Counted from the stretch's first letter, positions 38,001 through 49,800 are shown. The stretch is DNA of 64,000 bases from Climacteris rufus (GCA_013398175.1 VZRZ01004144.1:84930-148929), one strand, 5' to 3'. The notes: a model not told the origin generated them from the letters alone. Translations and numbers: made by a program.

Positions 38001-39737
38001 CCCAGCTGGGGCTTCCCCACCGCTGGTTCCCCAACCCTCCTGTGCTCTGGGGCAAAGCAGGGCTGTAAATCCTGGTGCTGGGGGCTCTGTGAGGTCCTGC
38101 TGTGCATCCCTGCCCGGGGACAGCAGGCCAGGCGGCTCTCAGTGTGCACATGACAGGCAGGCAGTGAATCAGCCCTGTGTTTGCTAACAGCGGCTCCCTG
38201 ACTCACACCCAAAGTTTGATCGCCTTTTTAAGGAACTCGCAGGGAATAATGAGTTTGTCATGAAATCACAAACCAGCTAAAGTCTGCCTTAGTTCCATAA
38301 TGAAAGCTCTGCTGTGACCCCTGAGAGGGCAGGAGACGCAGGCTGGTTTTTCCTGGAGTAATGACTGCAGCCTACTTCACTGTTTCCCGGGAAGGAACGA
38401 GGCTAAATATAGCCCACAGCCATACAGCTTCTCATGACGGGGTGGTCCTGGTGGCTTAAAAGTGAGGCAAGTCAGGACAGTCTGACCCATATTTTCCTAG
38501 ACACTTATATAATTGTATTCCAGCATTTTTTAAATGCTTCATAAATTCCTATTCTCTTTCAGTTGACGTCACAATATAGCATCACTCCCATTCAACAGGG
38601 GGGAGAAAATGGCCTTTTTTTATTTTAAGGGGCCAGTAAAAACATATTTCAGTCTGTTCTGCTGTTAGTTATTTGGCACAGAGCTGCAGGCAAGTGCTTT
38701 GAGCTCCCATTGCACTGAGAGGGTGGGCTCTCCCTGGTGCATAACCCATAGAGTTTCACAAGGTGCTGCTGAAAGCCCTCCTGTAACAGAAAAACAAGTC
38801 AGCCCAATACAAAGGGAATGTTTTTCCGTGTCAGTATGGTCTGGAGTCTTGTGTGGTCTCTTGTCATGCCACTCCAAGAGGGTGTTTCAGTCTCTTGTGT
38901 AGCTGCCGGTAGTTTCTGCCATAACCTCCCTTGGCTTAGAACACCCTGTGGCCCCCACCTGGGGTTAAACTTTGGTGTGCTTTCTGCCCGAGGGTGCCTT
39001 TGCATGGGAGGGAACCAGAAACATGCCATTAGCTTTCCATTAGGGGGAAAAGCTTCCCAACATCCTCACAGCTGGCACTGCTGCAGGTGAAAGGTTGGAA
39101 ATGTGGCCTTGCTGAGGAGCGCTGGAGGCCCTGAGGGACAAGAGGTTTGCTTCTGGAGCTTTCCAAAGGAATACCAGATCTGGGTCTTTCCAGCACTGTT
39201 GCTTTCCACACTAAGCCAAGCAGCCGTGGCTGGGTGCAGACACCTGTAAGGAGCTGTTTGCTCATGAGCTGAGCATGGAGCATTTCCATGGAGACTAATA
39301 GGGACTGTGGGCATGTAGGGCCCTGGAAAGGCAGCCCCTGCAGCCACGTTGTAAACACTTCACAGACCTGGGACGCCGACCAGGTGAGTGTGAGACCATC
39401 CTAGACCTTCCACCTGCGCCTCACTGAAAATGAACTCGTTATTTAAAGCTGAGCAACAGGGTGCAGCTGGGGCTGTTGTGATGACCCACAAGTGGCCAGT
39501 GTTCAGGAATCTTAACATTGCCCTTGCCATAATTTTGTTCACAGTGTGCCTTCTGGGGGTTGTGGTGGCTGCTTTTTGTGGTGCCACTGCCATTAGCCAG
39601 CCCATTTCCTTTTGATGAGGAGGAAGCACACTGAGGGCTGGAGGGTGCCCCCTCACCCTTGTGTCCCTTCTGTCCCTGCCACCTCTTGAGCAGATGTGTT
39701 GTTAAGAGCCGTGTATTCTCACAATTCTCTTTTCCAG
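35016..39737 (+). other. TMEFF2: TMEFF2 last intron of about 4.7 kb
   Basis: The donor is GTCAGT at 35016 and the acceptor is TTTTCCAG ending at 39737. I see a purine-rich stretch near 37061-37098 and GGAGG repeats near 37395-37410, but no coding gene or mobile element. The GC content rises around 37900-38200 and 38850-39420 without a recognisable feature. Confidence 0.88.
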
Positions 39738-39834
39738 GAAATGTCCCAGGAGCAACAGAATCCACAGACAGAAGCAAAACACAGGGCACTACAGTTCAGA
39801 CAACACAACAAGAGCATCGACAAGGTTAATTTAA
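39738..39834 (+). CDS. TMEFF2: TMEFF2 terminal coding exon: cytoplasmic tail and stop
   Basis: The first base completes the Arg codon begun in the transmembrane exon. The frame from AAA at 39739 reads KCPRSNRIHRQKQNTGHYSS and on to TRLI, ending at TAA 39832-39834, which gives 31 residues. This is the cytoplasmic tail; its basic start next to the membrane (R-K-C-P-R-S-N-R) fits a stop-transfer signal, and the basic stretch has been proposed as a G-protein-activating motif in this family. The tail appears identical to remembered mammalian TMEFF2. A different reading frame gives a longer artefactual open frame starting at the ATG at 39696. Confidence 0.97.
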
Positions 39835-40075
39835 AGAGCGCATGTTTCCACAATGGCAAAACTAACTGCAGAGAGCTTGGACTACAAAATACAGTATTAT
39901 AGACAAAAGATTAAGACAAGATCTACACATGTTGCCTTGCATTTGTGGTAATCTACACCAATGAGAACATGTACTACAGCTATATTTGATTATGTATGGA
40001 TATATTTGAAATAGTATACATTGTCTTGATGTTTTTCTGTAATGTAAATAAACTATTTATATCACACAATATAGT
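39835..40075 (+). other. TMEFF2: TMEFF2 proximal 3' UTR
   Basis: AT-rich sequence follows the TAA and runs to the first polyadenylation signal at 40047-40052. The end given here assumes cleavage 15-25 nt after that signal. The stretch resembles the conserved TMEFF2 3' UTR as I remember it, so it is probably under selection. Longer isoforms may use the second signal or sites further downstream. Confidence 0.75.
40047..40052 (+). terminator. TMEFF2: Polyadenylation signal AATAAA, proximal
   Basis: A canonical AATAAA lies 213 nt after the stop codon. About 20 nt downstream there is a T-rich element (TAGTTTTTTCTTTTTCATG, about 40072-40090) suited to be the downstream cleavage-factor element. Confidence 0.85.
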
Positions 40076-40104
40076 TTTTTCTTTTTCATGTATTTGTTAT
40101 ATAT

Positions 40105-40110
40105 AATAAA
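40105..40110 (+). terminator. TMEFF2: Polyadenylation signal AATAAA, second
   Basis: A second canonical AATAAA lies 58 nt beyond the first. A T-rich run at about 40207-40222 lies roughly 100 nt downstream, further than usual, so this signal is probably weaker than the proximal one. Confidence 0.5.
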
Positions 40111-43100
40111 TACTCAGTGATGAGAAAAAAATTGCCTTTCTTAAATTTGCTGTATCTCATAGCTGTGTATAGTCTTGGGATATTGTATATGGACACTAAC
40201 AAATCTCTTTTTTTTTCTTTTTCCAGTTCTAGTGGCAATTTTGAGTCTACTGAACTCAGTAGTAGGGTTTTGAGTTGGTCCAAGATCAGCGACAATTATG
40301 GATGTGGGAAAGGTGAAGAATAATTTAACCTACATTGAGGAGGGATAAAATATTTCAGATCCGGAGTCAACTACATTTCATCAGCCTTCTTCTCCCATAC
40401 CATCTATCTTTACTCTCCCATAGCTTAGGAAGTCTTTGCCTTCTAAATTAAATCCTAACCGAAGGGGAAATGGAAATTCTCGGTAACCGCAGTGAGAGTG
40501 TCGGGGGTAATGTTTCCATTTGGGATGGAATTAGGTGTCTGTCAAGGTGAACCCTACGAGAACACTTTGCAGAATCTCCAACTCTGGTCACTGGAGTGAG
40601 TGAAAATTGCTTCTCACTCTTGATTGAAAATTATTAGGTTAAAAAAGTTAATAACATAATAACAGCTGAAATGCCAGTCCCATTTGTACCTCGTGAACAT
40701 GCTGATATAATTTATTTTTTCAAAGAGAAGGTGAAAACCACTCAGAAAATACCTTATGAATAACTTTATGGGTGACCCTACTCCATTAAATGTAATGAAC
40801 CCAAATGTTGGCTATACCTCAGGAAAATAAGGGCATGTGTTTTGTCACATCCACATGATGGACAAGATGCAAAGTTATTTCCATGATAGCTGAAACTCTC
40901 CAAAACACATCCTTTCGAGAAGGTAATTCTGCTCTAGTTTGTGCTATGAATTTTGAAGACGGCAGAGTGAGGCTGAAGGGCAGAGTGCGGTAACGTCACT
41001 GCTGCTGGATAACATCCACTCGCTAATTGAGTGCCTGAGCTCTGGTCCCACTGAATAGCAGAACTGAGCTAAAGAGCCCTTGAAACAGCAGTCAGTGTGC
41101 TGCTCCTCTGCAAAGAGACTTTGCTGAGGCAGAATGTACCCCAGACAAGAGTTAGGAGTATTTCTCACTGTCATCACCATGTCAGAGTCAGATCTGGGGT
41201 TACCTGGGATGATGTCTCATGAGTGTGTTTCCATTTCCTGCTTCAGCATCTGTCTGGTCACTCACAACAGTCACCACCAACCCCACCAGTGGCAGTCCAC
41301 CCGGTCTGACCTTCAGACATGGGTGCAGCGGTACTTCTAACATGACTTTTGGTCTTCCCCTCCCTCCCCCAGCCTGCTTTAAAGTGAATCCATTGCATGA
41401 TGTTCACACGGTCTCAGTTTTTGTCTTGTTCTGGGTTTCTTGGCTTTTTAAAGGTAATAAAAGGTGATTGGCAAGAGATGCTTCCAGACACCTGGTCTGT
41501 GCTGATTGATGGGAATGGGAGTGTGGTGCTTGCACAGGCAGTGGGGCAGGCGATGGCACAGGGCAGCTCTGGTGCTGGGGTGCGGGCCCTGCAGGGACCT
41601 TCTGCTCCCTGGAGCCATGGGCTGGGCCAAGGCAGAAGGAGAGGGGGCTGTACAGCTGCCCCCAGCCCCTCAGCCCTCAGCCCAGCTCTCCAGCCTTAGA
41701 GCCTGGTTTCCAGATTGGCAGTGATGGTGTGGGGCAGGAGTGCTCAGCAGAGCGGCAGCGAGCAGGTGTGATCCTGGCCAGCTGGACCACGGGGATGTTT
41801 CCATGCTAAATCCACTGTAAAATACTCCCCCATCCCAGTCCTTGCTGCTGTTGTGTCCCACACCAGGGTCAGCAGGGATAGCCTGACATGGAGGGCAGCC
41901 CAGGCACGGCAGTACTGCACTGCACAGGTTTGGTGGCACAAGATCCCTTCTAGGGAGACTTTGCAAGCTCTGGTAATTCATGCCCAAGTGGCATTCCAAT
42001 GTCCCATCTCAGCCCCCTCTATCCCTACACCAAACATAGTGATGGCAGAGAGCACTTCAGCAGCAGGTTGAGGATTAGGCTGAAGGAGGCAAATCTGGCT
42101 GTATCCTGTGGACACCCTCCTGTGCTTTGTGCTTCCTGAGCGAAGTGTTGGAGCCTAACAAGCGTCAAAACCGCTGATTTTGAGCCGATTCCAAATGTCA
42201 GTGCCCCCACTGAGACTTTCAGGTCTGGATTGTTTATTTCGGTCGCTTATATTAGATACAAAAATCAAACGTTAGCACATACACATTGCCATGTAGCTAT
42301 AGCAATAAACCTAATTTTAAAAGGCAAGCTTTGGCCTGGACAAAAATAGCACAGCATCGCTTAGGAGTCCAACATACTGTGTCTAAACTTCCCAACATTC
42401 TGAGCCTTGCTTTTACCGAGCAGAGGCACAGTTAATCCCCAAGCAGCCTGTGTTTGCCAGGTGTCATTAGCTGCATCCCCAGCTGCAGGGCCTGTCACAA
42501 AGCCTCGCACCTCCCCAACAAGGCCAGTGTGTAAGTACCTGCTGCAGACTGGAGGGCAGAGAGGGGAAAAGGATTTTGGTTTTAACACACAGGGGGCAGG
42601 TCCCACCTCCTTATGTCTTTCAAACTTAACCTTCAACATGGGCACACAGTTTGACAATAACAGTGTCTTGGGGTTGTATGCAGAGGAAGCGAGATTTCTA
42701 CCAAAGACGTTTGCAGAAATTGTACCAAATGCAGCAGCACTTTTGGAGATGTGGATTTGGGGGTGCTTTTTCCTTTTCTGAAGGGTCTGGAAATTGCATC
42801 TGTTTGTTAGATCCATATGCTGACCGGAACGCAAGATGTGGCAGTCTCTGTGCAGTTTCACAGAAATGCAGGGAGGTGGGCTGGGCACATAAGAACCCAA
42901 CTGGGCAAAGCCATGGCCATGGGGATTGTGCCATGCACCAAGGCAGAGCCCAACTCCTCCACCTGCAGTCACAGATAGGGGTAAAAATGTCTTGCAGTTT
43001 GTCCACTCCACAGTTGCACACTTGCAGCAGCATGAGCAAGGTCCCTTGTGATGCCCATGGACACGGACTCAAACCTGACCTAGGGGAGCAGTAATACATC

Positions 43101-44040
43101 TATTTTGGCTATTTCATAGGCTTTTTTTGTCATGGCATTATGACAACTGTAAATAACCTCAACTAACAGCATTCACCCACTTTACCAACCACTGACAAGA
43201 CCAGTAATACCACACTTGGTGCAATTGCTTATGGGCAACACTCCTCACTGATACCCCTGCAGCCTGCAGTCACTTGCTAGCCTGGCTGTAGCCTTGCCAC
43301 AAGCCACACCCAAAGGTGTACAAGGTAAAAAGAGGTAAAAATAGGACTGTTGGCACACTCACTCCCTAAGGAACAGCCTGTAATATTTCTGGAGCTAGAA
43401 GCTGTGTTCTTATTTTGTATGTGATGCATTTAACACAACAGCATCCTGACCTCAGTCCCCAAAATAAAGCCAGGCAGACCAGGCACTGGCAGACCTCCTC
43501 ACCCTCCCTAGCCTGGGATGGTCAGATGATATTCAATGCCTTCATGCCTTCAGATGCTGGGCTGGACCCCAGCCCATAAGGAAGTCACCTGTAGCTATCA
43601 CCCTGACTGATTGAAGTGGTGGGGGTGTGTGGAGGGGTGGGTGACAAACACCTCACCTTTTCCCACCCCAAATGCTGCATTACAGGACAGGCACAGCTTC
43701 ATGCCTCACCATCATGGTGCGTCTCCTTAAAATAAAGTCTGATCAGATGCTCATTATTGTTCCCTTTCATCCAAAGATAATAAGACATGGTTTACAAAAC
43801 ATTATCATTACAAAAATATTACAATTTTTGAAGGGAGGCTGGACACCCTATTCTAACTGCTAGCCTTCCCCTGCACGCTGATGAGCTGGGATCACCTCAA
43901 CCGGGGCAGCTCCCCTTCCATCAGGGTGTCACCACCAGGCAGCTCTGGGTCAGCTGGGCTTTGCAGGAGTGCTCTGGGTGCGAGCTGTGAGGGGCCCGTG
44001 CTGGTGGCAGGGATGCCCAGGTGTGTCCCACACACAGGTT
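40111..44040. other. Intergenic sequence just downstream of TMEFF2
   Basis: No coding gene is supported. Open frames are short and occur on both strands with no recognisable domain; the longest, 42361-43011 on the minus strand, resembles no family I know. GC-rich patches occur around 41480-41780 and 43860-44040. No mobile element is recognised. Confidence 0.7.
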
Positions 44041-44044
44041 AACC

Positions 44045-44065
44045 GGGCGGGCGGGCGGACGGGGG
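44045..44065 (+). other. Canonical G-quadruplex motif
   Basis: Four G runs of at least three (44045-44047, 44049-44051, 44053-44055, 44061-44065) are separated by loops of one, one and five bases, meeting the G3+N1-7 rule. It sits in a local GC-rich patch in intergenic DNA about 4 kb downstream of TMEFF2. Confidence 0.85.
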
Positions 44066-44526
44066 TGCCGTGTGTCTCTGCCTCCTCTTTTCCAGAAGCA
44101 GCTCTCAAAAAAGCCTCATCTTCAAAGAGCTCTCTAAAGCTTCTTTGAAAACAAAATGATTAAAGGCTATCTTCCCTCTCATCCAACATCAGACACATCG
44201 CACGCCGCATCCTCGCTTTCACCCCTGATTATGCATGCAGCTTTTCCGCAGCTCCCGGTTTTGCTCCTGCACGGAAGAGACAACCCCAAATTAAAAGCGA
44301 GGTTCATTACTGCACTTCAAAGCTGGCGCTGTGTCTCCGCCAGCCCGGCCCTTTCTTTAATTTATGGGTGCGTGGCCAGGCTGGGGCTCTGGTTGTAAGG
44401 AGTCTACAGCCCCCGCAGGGTTGTAAGGCAAGCTGAGGGTGTCCAGTGCTGCTGGTGGGGCTTTCCCTCCAGAACAATCAATAACCTCAACTGAACTTGA
44501 AGGGAGATGGAGATATGCATTGCACA

Positions 44527-44601
44527 TTAAGATTTTAGAGTTATTTAAAATTATTGATAATAATAATATAAATAATATTAATATTTTATCTATATTTCTG
44601 G
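44527..44601. repeat. AT-rich low-complexity patch
   Basis: The stretch is almost entirely A and T, with repeated AATAAT and AATATT motifs. It is low-complexity sequence with no coding content. Confidence 0.8.
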
Positions 44602-45522
44602 TCTCGACAGGCCACAGCCTGGCTGGTGGAGTCTCCTTCTCTGTGTTCTGTCTGACACGGAAGCCAAAAATCTCATTTTTTTGCCCCACACCCAAACAGC
44701 AGCAGAGATGCTGCACCCTGACAGTGCCACCAATGCAGTCTCTGCTGGCAGCTGCCAGCAGGAGGGGCAGGGGGACATGAGGGGCAGAAGGAACAGGCAC
44801 AGCAGCTCCTACCCTGCCAGCCCTTGGGCTGATGCTTTGCCTTCAAATGCTTGTCATATTAGGTGGGCTTAATTTATTTTAGTTGCAGCTTAATTAACAG
44901 TTTTGTCACAGCAGGAGGGCTGTTAAAAACAAAGATGCATGTTAAAAAGAAAAAAAAGGCAGGATTTTTGTCAACTTTTCCTTTTTTTTTTTTATTTGCC
45001 GTATTGAATGCGAGCCACCAGGCAGTAAAATATTCCGCAGTCTCACACAGCAGCCGCCAAGCTGCAGAATGAAAAAAGCATGTGAGGAATCTGCTCTATA
45101 ATGCTAACGAGGTGGCACCCGCCACCACTGCTTTGTCAAAAACTGGGAGGCCCATTTCTCTCAGTTTGGGGAGCACAGACACCCAGGGAGAAGCCTGGCT
45201 GTCAGCCCCTCTCCCATTTGCTTTTTCCTGGGCTGTGGGAGCCATGGGCCGGCGTGGCTGCTCCTCGGGAGTGAGGTGTCAGCCCAGCAGTGCCCAAGCC
45301 CCGCGGACACAGCGGTGACCACAGCCACTGCCACCCTCTGCCTCGCTTTGCTGGGGTCACGGTGCCTCCGCCGCCCCAACGTGAAGTAAAAAAGACTGGA
45401 AGGTGAAAAATGTTATGAAAATATAGTAACAGCCCATAAACTTGTCATGAAAGAAGCTTTAAAAGGGGCTTGGTTTACATCGGGTCACTCAGAAGAGAAG
45501 CGTAATTGTCCAGGGCTTCTAA

Positions 45523-45530
45523 ATGCAAAT
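45523..45530 (+). promoter_or_regulatory. POU octamer ATGCAAAT
   Basis: An exact consensus octamer for Oct/POU factors. It lies in 45380-45730, which also holds several TAAT-type homeodomain cores, an AATAAA-rich end and CpG sites. The whole block looks like a candidate enhancer, but a single 8-mer can occur by chance. Confidence 0.4.
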
Positions 45531-46000
45531 GCGGGCAGCAGCCCATCAGCCCCGACGGCAGCAATGGTTTTACTGCGGGAGCTTTCGGCAGAGCAGGGAT
45601 GAGCAGAGAGGTGAGGGAAAGCCGTGTAATGTGACCTGAATTAGCGGCTATAGATAGTGCTTCCTGCATGTTTTACATTTTCAAATAAAAAGGATCTTCT
45701 TGTTTAATGGTTAATAAAAATGATTAGCGCTCCCAGGGCATGGATCCTGACAGATGCAGACTGTGCTGGAGGGACCAGCTACAAGACACAAGAGAAGATG
45801 AAACCGATGATTTTATTTTTTTTTCCTGTGGAGTACATCACCACCAGCATTTGCAAGTTAATTTGTACTATAATTATATGTTGCTTCTGTCACAGAAACG
45901 CAGCACGTGTGTCAGGCCAGCGGCCTGCCAGCACCACAGCCCAGGCAACACTGCTGCAGCGAGGAGCAGCCAGCAGCTGAGGGGCTCTGCGTGTGTGTTC

Positions 46001-46195
46001 ATACAGATACAGACACTCTAGGATGTATAAATACATATTCAGACACATATATGTACCTCTACACACGTACCCTGTATGCAGGCTCATATACACACATGGG
46101 TGTACATATATACTCATATACATATAATAAATACACAGACATATAAAATAGAATTTTATATAGAAAAATAAAATTATATGTATACATTTGTATGA
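46001..46195. repeat. Degenerate (TA)/(CA) low-complexity region
   Basis: The stretch is built from imperfect ATACA, CACATA and TATAT units without a fixed period. It is a decayed microsatellite. Open frames through it are artefacts. Confidence 0.8.
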
Positions 46196-46540
46196 TGGAT
46201 GCTGTAGAGGAGAGCAAGCTGACTGCCCTGCAGCACGTGCTGCTTCAAAGCCACCCAGGATAACAGGCCAGAAAAGCTTTGCCCTGCCCAGCTCCCTGTG
46301 CAGCTCCCAGCACTGCCACCTTCCTAACAAAACCAAAACCTGCCATGCCAGCCTGTGGCAGCATTACACCTTCACTCTGAGAGATGGGTTGACTTTTCCT
46401 TTTTTTGTTTTTATTTATTATTATCATTTTTTTTTTCATGGCATGTCATGTAGAGGCTTATGGTCAGTAACAGTTTTCTAAGAAATAAAGTCTATGAAAG
46501 TAATTGTTGGGAACAAGCTGCAATAGCAAATTGCTGAGTG

Positions 46541-46552
46541 GTTGCCATAGCA
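46541..46552 (+). promoter_or_regulatory. Partial RFX/X-box-like motif
   Basis: GTTGCCATAGCA matches the left half of the RFX consensus well (GTTGCCATGGCAAC type) but lacks a complete right arm. It is listed because a full X-box-type motif occurs at 50284-50296. Confidence 0.25.
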
Positions 46553-46716
46553 CAGGAGCACAATTTGAGATTTAATATCATTACTAATGATATTTACTTG
46601 GCCTGCAGGAGAGAGTGAAACTTGTGCTCTCTAAATGTCATTTGACTGCTAATATGTCAGTGTGCACACCCAGCGCGGCCGCGGGGAGGGACCTGCAGCG
46701 GCCGGGGGCAGCGGGG

Positions 46717-46818
46717 CCCGCAGGCAGCAATGCTGTGCTGCTGTCCCCTGCCCGCAGGCAGCAATGCTGTGCTGCTGTCCCCTGCCCGCAGGCAGCAATG
46801 CTGTGCTGCTGTCCCCTG
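46717..46818. repeat. Minisatellite: three identical 34-bp units
   Basis: Units start at 46717, 46751 and 46785 and are identical over all 34 bases, which include CCCGCAGGCAGCAATGCTGT. A partial fourth copy starts at 46819 (CCCG). The period is not a multiple of three, so the repeated peptides seen in each frame are by-products. Perfect identity suggests recent expansion and probable copy-number variation between individuals. Confidence 0.95.
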
Positions 46819-49800
46819 CCCGGGCTGCGCCAAGGAGCCCCCATGTGACAGGGATGCGGGACCCCAAAGAGCCACACACACACGTAGCAGCAGTGCTGGG
46901 GCTCAGCTTCCCTCTGGGACACCCCAAACCAGCCCAGCCTCCTGATCTCTTCTGGCTCATCTACACAGACTGCGAGCTCTGGCTTCTTCTCCTGTTGGGC
47001 TTCTCCATGGGAGGGGGAGACATATTGCCTGGCTGTAAAGTGAGCCATTTAGTTTATTAAACGCTGTTAAGGGTGCCCTGAGGTCTGTGCACATGTGGGA
47101 CCATCAAGAGGGAATCGTTATTATTATTGTTCTTATTAGTCATAGTCATTTTCCCAGCGATAAGTCTCATGTCCAGATGTCTTCCCATCTATTGCTTAAA
47201 TTTTCTGATGCCAACACAAAACTGTTATGAAGACAGATTAGTCCAAGTCACACTTCAAACAGTACAAGAGCAGAAATCCATGCAAAAATAAATACATATA
47301 TTTTTAAACTAAAAGATGAACGAAAGAAAGGGTCATAGTTGGCTAAAAATGAATTGCGCAGTGCGTAAAAGAGAAAACAGATTAGAGAAGATAACGTTTT
47401 AGTTTAAGTGTTCCATCATTATTAATTCATTTGGTGCTCTTTATGATAATACCAATCATTTGGAATTCATTTGGTGTTTATGTGGATGTCATCTCCACTT
47501 CTGCAGAAATTCCAAAGTAATTCAGCATTAATGTGCTATTAAAATTGTTACCAGCTACTACCTTCATTACTTCACCAGCACAGCCTAATCTTTCTTCTCT
47601 CATTCTCTAAATTCAAATTCCACTGTTTATTTTGCTTTTATTTTTATTAGGGTTTTAAAATGTAATGCTTCTATTTAAAAATTCTCCTTATGCTACATGA
47701 GTATTGTCTTTTTTTTTTTTTGACAGCATCAAAATTATGCAAATAAAAAAGGGGGTTAATGGTGATTTTTCATTTTATTACTGGCATGCGACTGAGAAAC
47801 AACCAAAGAGGCTTCAGCTTATCATTTACAAGAGTGAATTTACCAAGCTGCTACTTATGTATGCAGCAGAGAACACTGAACCAAAGCTGTATGAAATACC
47901 ACCTGTACCGTGTGGGGGTCTTTGCTTTTGGGCACAAGAGATGCCTCAGGTGGGGAAGGGATGCAGCTGCCACAGCCCTCCCAAGGGTGTAGGGTCCCCA
48001 GAGAGGGCCAAGCTGCCACTGATGACCCTTTTCTGCCTTTTTTACTCCACCAGTGGAGCATCCTTCTGCTTCCAGCTGGGAACGGTGGGGTGGCAGCTGC
48101 AGAAATGGATATTCTGGGTCCAAAACCCTAGTAACAATGGAAAAAAGGCTGCACTTGCATGTAACCTTAACAAAAAAAAAAAAAACAAACAAAAGAAATT
48201 AAGGAGATTAAATGCAAAAACCTTGCATTAAAGGAGCATTAATTAGCTTTCTATAGTCAGGAATTTGATGGGTAGAAAATGCCAGATTGCTGAAAAAAAA
48301 AAAATCCCAAAGCTGTTGTCAGTCCCTAGCAGTGCCTGTCTTGTTGTGCAGTCCCCTAATTACATGATCCATACTGTTTTTCCCCTGGATACCTGCTTCT
48401 TTAGACCACATACATAAAATGCCAGACTGGGGCAGAGAGAAGCCTGGGCCTGGCAGCTCTCAGCATCCACCAGTGGAGTGTTGACCGTGCAACCACATAA
48501 CACTCGCTTGGTGCTGTTTCTTAGCAAATATTACATGTCTGAAATCACAGACCACCACAGCCCCATGTGCATGTGAGCAAAGGTACAGGGGCAGGGGGTT
48601 TTAGTGCTCTGCAACACAAAGGAGGAGGAGAGCACAACACCCAGCTCGCCATCCATCACTTTAGACACAATTTTCATGGAAAGGAGAGCTGAAGTCCCCC
48701 AGGTGATGGACAGAGCCAAGCCCATCAGCAAGGGCAGGTCAGCACCCAGGTGGAGAAGGGAAACAGCCAGGGCTGCTCACACCAGGGCTCACACACTAAA
48801 TACCCCCAGCTGGTGGAGGAGAAGGAGCCAGCACTCACCTGGCCCCTGGCCAGGGAATAAGGAGATGCCACCCCCACCCCACAGCACCACCCAGGCACGG
48901 CTGAACATCCTGTGCCACTTGCATCGACTGCAGAGCACAGATGTACATGGAGACTAAAACCCGTTACAGAGGAATTTTCTACTTAATCAAAATCCTGCGA
49001 AGAATATGAATGCTTATAGGTTAAAGGAACCTGGCAGCTCTAACTTGCCTGTCATGTCTTTAAGGAGTGCCATTAAGTCATAAACGTGACAAAGATTAAA
49101 GAGTTTATTAATGTTATTAGAGAGTTGAGATAAAATGCTATGCCTTGCAGGGTCTCTCTCCCTCTCTCACTATTTAATGAAAACATTTTCATCACTTTCT
49201 GAATCTATTATACCAAATATTCATTTCAGGAGTCCTAAGATGATTTTATTTTAATTAGAAAAGATGTGGCAACCACCTGAAAGTAATACAGTTAAAATAC
49301 CTTGCCACACTTCCACTTTTCACTGCTGTCAGATGAATTTCCTCAGCCTTGCCACGGCAGCAGAACCAGCCCAGGGTGACTGAAGGAGCACAGGGAATTT
49401 CTGTGGCATGGCAAGGCCATCACACCAGTCCCTCCTGGAGACCCTGAGACCCAGCAGCACCTCAGCCCAGGCCTTGCAAATGGCTTCGTGCATGTCCAAA
49501 GTCATCACACTGGACAAGGTTAAGGGGTGAGGAGAGCCACTACACCCACAGGTAGAACCAGGCGTGTGTCCCTGGGGTGGGATAATCTTCTGCAGGCACA
49601 GGAGATAAAGTGAAGTGCTGGCTAGTGGAGAAAAGCAAGTGAAGGAGAAGGAGCTTAAGCAAATGAAAAAGAGAGTTTGTGATGGCCCTTGAAAGGAGGG
49701 CATCCTCTGCAAATTTCTGGCAACTAGTCACAAAAACAGAAGACAAGCAGACAAAAACCTTTCCTGATGTGGCTGCTTTGACTTTGGTTGATTTTACACA

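Larger units (their letters stand above)
1..40110 (+). other. TMEFF2: TMEFF2 gene, 3' part (last five exons, introns and 3' UTR)
   Basis: This is the gene-level entry. The coding parts are 7956-8104, 9211-9270, 33221-33344, 34857-35015 and 39738-39834, stop included. They join in consistent phase and give 195 residues, matching the C-terminal half of vertebrate TMEFF2 (about 374 residues in human as I recall it). Visible modules in order are a Kazal/follistatin domain, a Thr-rich linker, an EGF-like domain, one transmembrane helix and a 31-residue cytoplasmic tail. From family knowledge, TMEFF2 is a brain- and prostate-enriched type I membrane protein whose ectodomain can be shed and which binds growth factors such as PDGF-AA and modulates activin-type signalling. 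The start codon, signal peptide, first follistatin module and the exon ending in the first bases of a Trp codon lie upstream of the window. The paralogue TMEFF1 is less likely because exon sequences match remembered TMEFF2 almost residue for residue. Confidence 0.96.
44041..46000. other. Intergenic stretch with possible conserved non-coding islands
   Basis: No gene is seen. The stretch has a G-quadruplex candidate (44045-44065), inverted TCF/LEF-type cores TTCAAAG (44121-44127) and CTTTGAA (44143-44149), an AT-only patch (about 44530-44600) and a POU octamer (45523-45530). Scattered CpG dinucleotides inside otherwise AT-rich sequence suggest functional constraint, but this cannot be shown without alignment. 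Confidence 0.5.

Noticed and set aside
40201..40260. Acceptor-like sequence (T-run then TTCCAG) just downstream of the polyadenylation signals
   Set aside because: The following sequence has an early stop in two frames and no recognisable exon; T-rich sequence ending in AG is common by chance.
42361..43011. 216-codon open frame on the minus strand
   Set aside because: No domain or motif recognised and overlapping open frames on the other strand; composition effect.
46717..46818. CRISPR-like appearance of regularly spaced repeats
   Set aside because: Units are directly adjacent with no unique spacers and the DNA is vertebrate; it is a minisatellite.
46638..47060. Open frames encoding repeated Cys/Ala/Gly-rich peptides on both strands
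   Set aside because: They are produced by the 34-bp minisatellite, whose period is not a multiple of three, so each frame gives a repeat-like peptide.
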